From NCBI GenBank assembly GCA_029881635.1, contig JAOUMG010000007.1, positions 1 to 15,657 of the forward strand: a stretch of 15,657 nt of DNA, given 5' to 3'. This document shows, piece by piece, positions 14,952-15,657 of this stretch; within the stretch, counting starts at the first letter, position 1, and each line of letters opens with the position of its first letter. The notes under the pieces are model-generated. The model was not told where the DNA came from, searched no databases, and was given only the letters and a program-made list of their open reading frames with translations. The translations under genes and the position numbers were made by a program. This stretch comes from Paracoccaceae bacterium (lineage in GTDB: Bacteria > Pseudomonadota > Alphaproteobacteria > Rhodobacterales > Rhodobacteraceae).

Positions 14952-15657
14952 ATGCTGCGGCTGGAAAAGCTGACCAAGACATATCGGACGGGCGATATGG
15001 CGTTGAAAGCCGTGGATCTGGAGATACCTTCGGGCCAGGTCCTGGCGCTGATCGGGCCTTCGGGGGCGGGGAAATCAACGCTGATACGTTGCATCAACCG
15101 GCTGGTGGAACCGACCAGCGGTAAGGTCTGGCTGGGCGATGTAGAACTGACAGGGCTTGGTTCGGCGGCTTTACGCCGCGAACGCCGCCGGATGGGAATG
15201 ATTTTTCAGGAATATGCGCTGGTCGAACGTCTGACGGTGATGGAAAACGTCCTGTCGGGGCGATTGGGCTATGTCGGGTTCTGGCGCAGCTTTACCCGCC
15301 GGTTTCCACAATCCGACATTGACGAGGCATTTCGGTTGCTGGACCGCGTGGGTCTGTTGGAAATGGCCGACAAGCGGGCTGATGAGCTATCGGGCGGCCA
15401 ACGCCAGCGGGTGGGCATCTGCCGCGCGCTGATCCAAAACCCGGCACTTTTGCTGGTGGATGAACCAACCGCGTCGCTTGACCCCAAGACCAGCCGCCAG
15501 ATCATGCGGTTGATCTGCGAATTGTGCGCCGAACGCGGGCTGGCGGCGATCATCAACATTCACGATGTGGCGCTTGCCCAGATGTTCGTGCAGCGCGTCA
15601 TTGGCCTGCGTTTCGGGGCGGTTGAATTCGACGGGCCGCCCGATGCGCTGAGCTCGG
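14952..15657 (+). CDS. phnC: Phosphonate ABC transporter ATP-binding protein (cut by window edge)
   Basis: This is the ATPase of the import system served by the binding protein upstream. 235 residues are visible of a protein usually about 260-275 long; the frame is open at the right edge. Motifs in order: Walker [10 protein letters not shown] (35-43), Q-loop Q86 in MIFQEYALV, signature LSGGQRQRV (146-154), Walker B LLLVDEP (166-172), D-loop ASLDP and switch His in INIHDV (H204). The PhnC-type helical insert with [17 protein letters not shown] (103-119) and the preceding [13 protein letters not shown] support PhnC over other importer ATPases. The ATG has GGGGGGCGGG shortly upstream. The permease gene phnE should follow outside the window. 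Confidence 0.93.
   Translation, partial: MLRLEKLTKTYRTGDMALKAVDLEIPSGQVLALIGPSGAGKSTLIRCINRLVEPTSGKVWLGDVELTGLGSAALRRERRRMGMIFQEYALVERLTVMENVLSGRLGYVGFWRSFTRRFPQSDIDEAFRLLDRVGLLEMADKRADELSGGQRQRVGICRALIQNPALLLVDEPTASLDPKTSRQIMRLICELCAERGLAAIINIHDVALAQMFVQRVIGLRFGAVEFDGPPDALSS

Noticed and set aside
1..15657. tRNA, rRNA, CRISPR array or insertion sequence
   Set aside because: No cloverleaf-like sequence, regular repeat-spacer pattern, transposase or terminal inverted repeats were seen.

Overview
The window reads as a chromosomal segment of an alphaproteobacterium, most likely Rhodobacterales (Roseobacter-like). This rests on the rnd - kdsD - lptC - lptA - lptB - rpoN gene order, the moderately high GC of the coding regions, the codon use, and the style of the PhnD and periplasmic proteins. 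Nothing here fixes the genus. All function calls come from reading motifs by eye; no database search was run.

Layout. (1) 1-3952, minus strand: a tightly packed housekeeping operon. It starts with a short RNase D-type exonuclease, followed by arabinose-5-phosphate isomerase (Kdo precursor synthesis), LptC, LptA and LptB (LPS transport to the outer membrane), and the N-terminal part of sigma-54 (rpoN), which runs off the left edge. (2) 4174-4770, plus strand: a lone VOC (glyoxalase/dioxygenase fold) protein, facing the next block across a strong bidirectional terminator at 4872-4901. (3) 4927-11902, minus strand: four same-direction genes that look like one signalling block. In transcription order these are a membrane Ser/Thr kinase with a PDZ-like periplasmic part, a PP2C phosphatase, a periplasmic phosphate-binding-like protein fused to an OmpA peptidoglycan-binding domain, and a soluble periplasmic protein with two PilJ-type helical repeats and a PDC/Cache-like C-terminus. 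(4) 11903-12541: a long AT-rich intergenic stretch with no gene I can support. (5) 12542-13790, plus strand: a ChrR-like double cupin and a TetR-family regulator, probably one transcript. (6) 13911-15657, plus strand: phosphonate-type binding protein PhnD and the ATPase PhnC, the latter cut by the right edge, separated by a GC-rich hairpin.

The most interesting part is block 3. It couples a writer (kinase) and an eraser (PP2C) of Ser/Thr phosphorylation to two envelope proteins built from ligand-sensing folds. I infer that the kinase receives a periplasmic signal through its PDZ-like region, possibly via the wall-anchored binding protein and the PilJ/PDC protein, and that PP2C resets it. The domains are directly readable; that the four genes work together is inference from adjacency and shared strand.

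Blocks 5 and 6 lie side by side on the same strand, so the TetR protein could control the cupin gene, the phn genes, or both. The sequence does not settle this.
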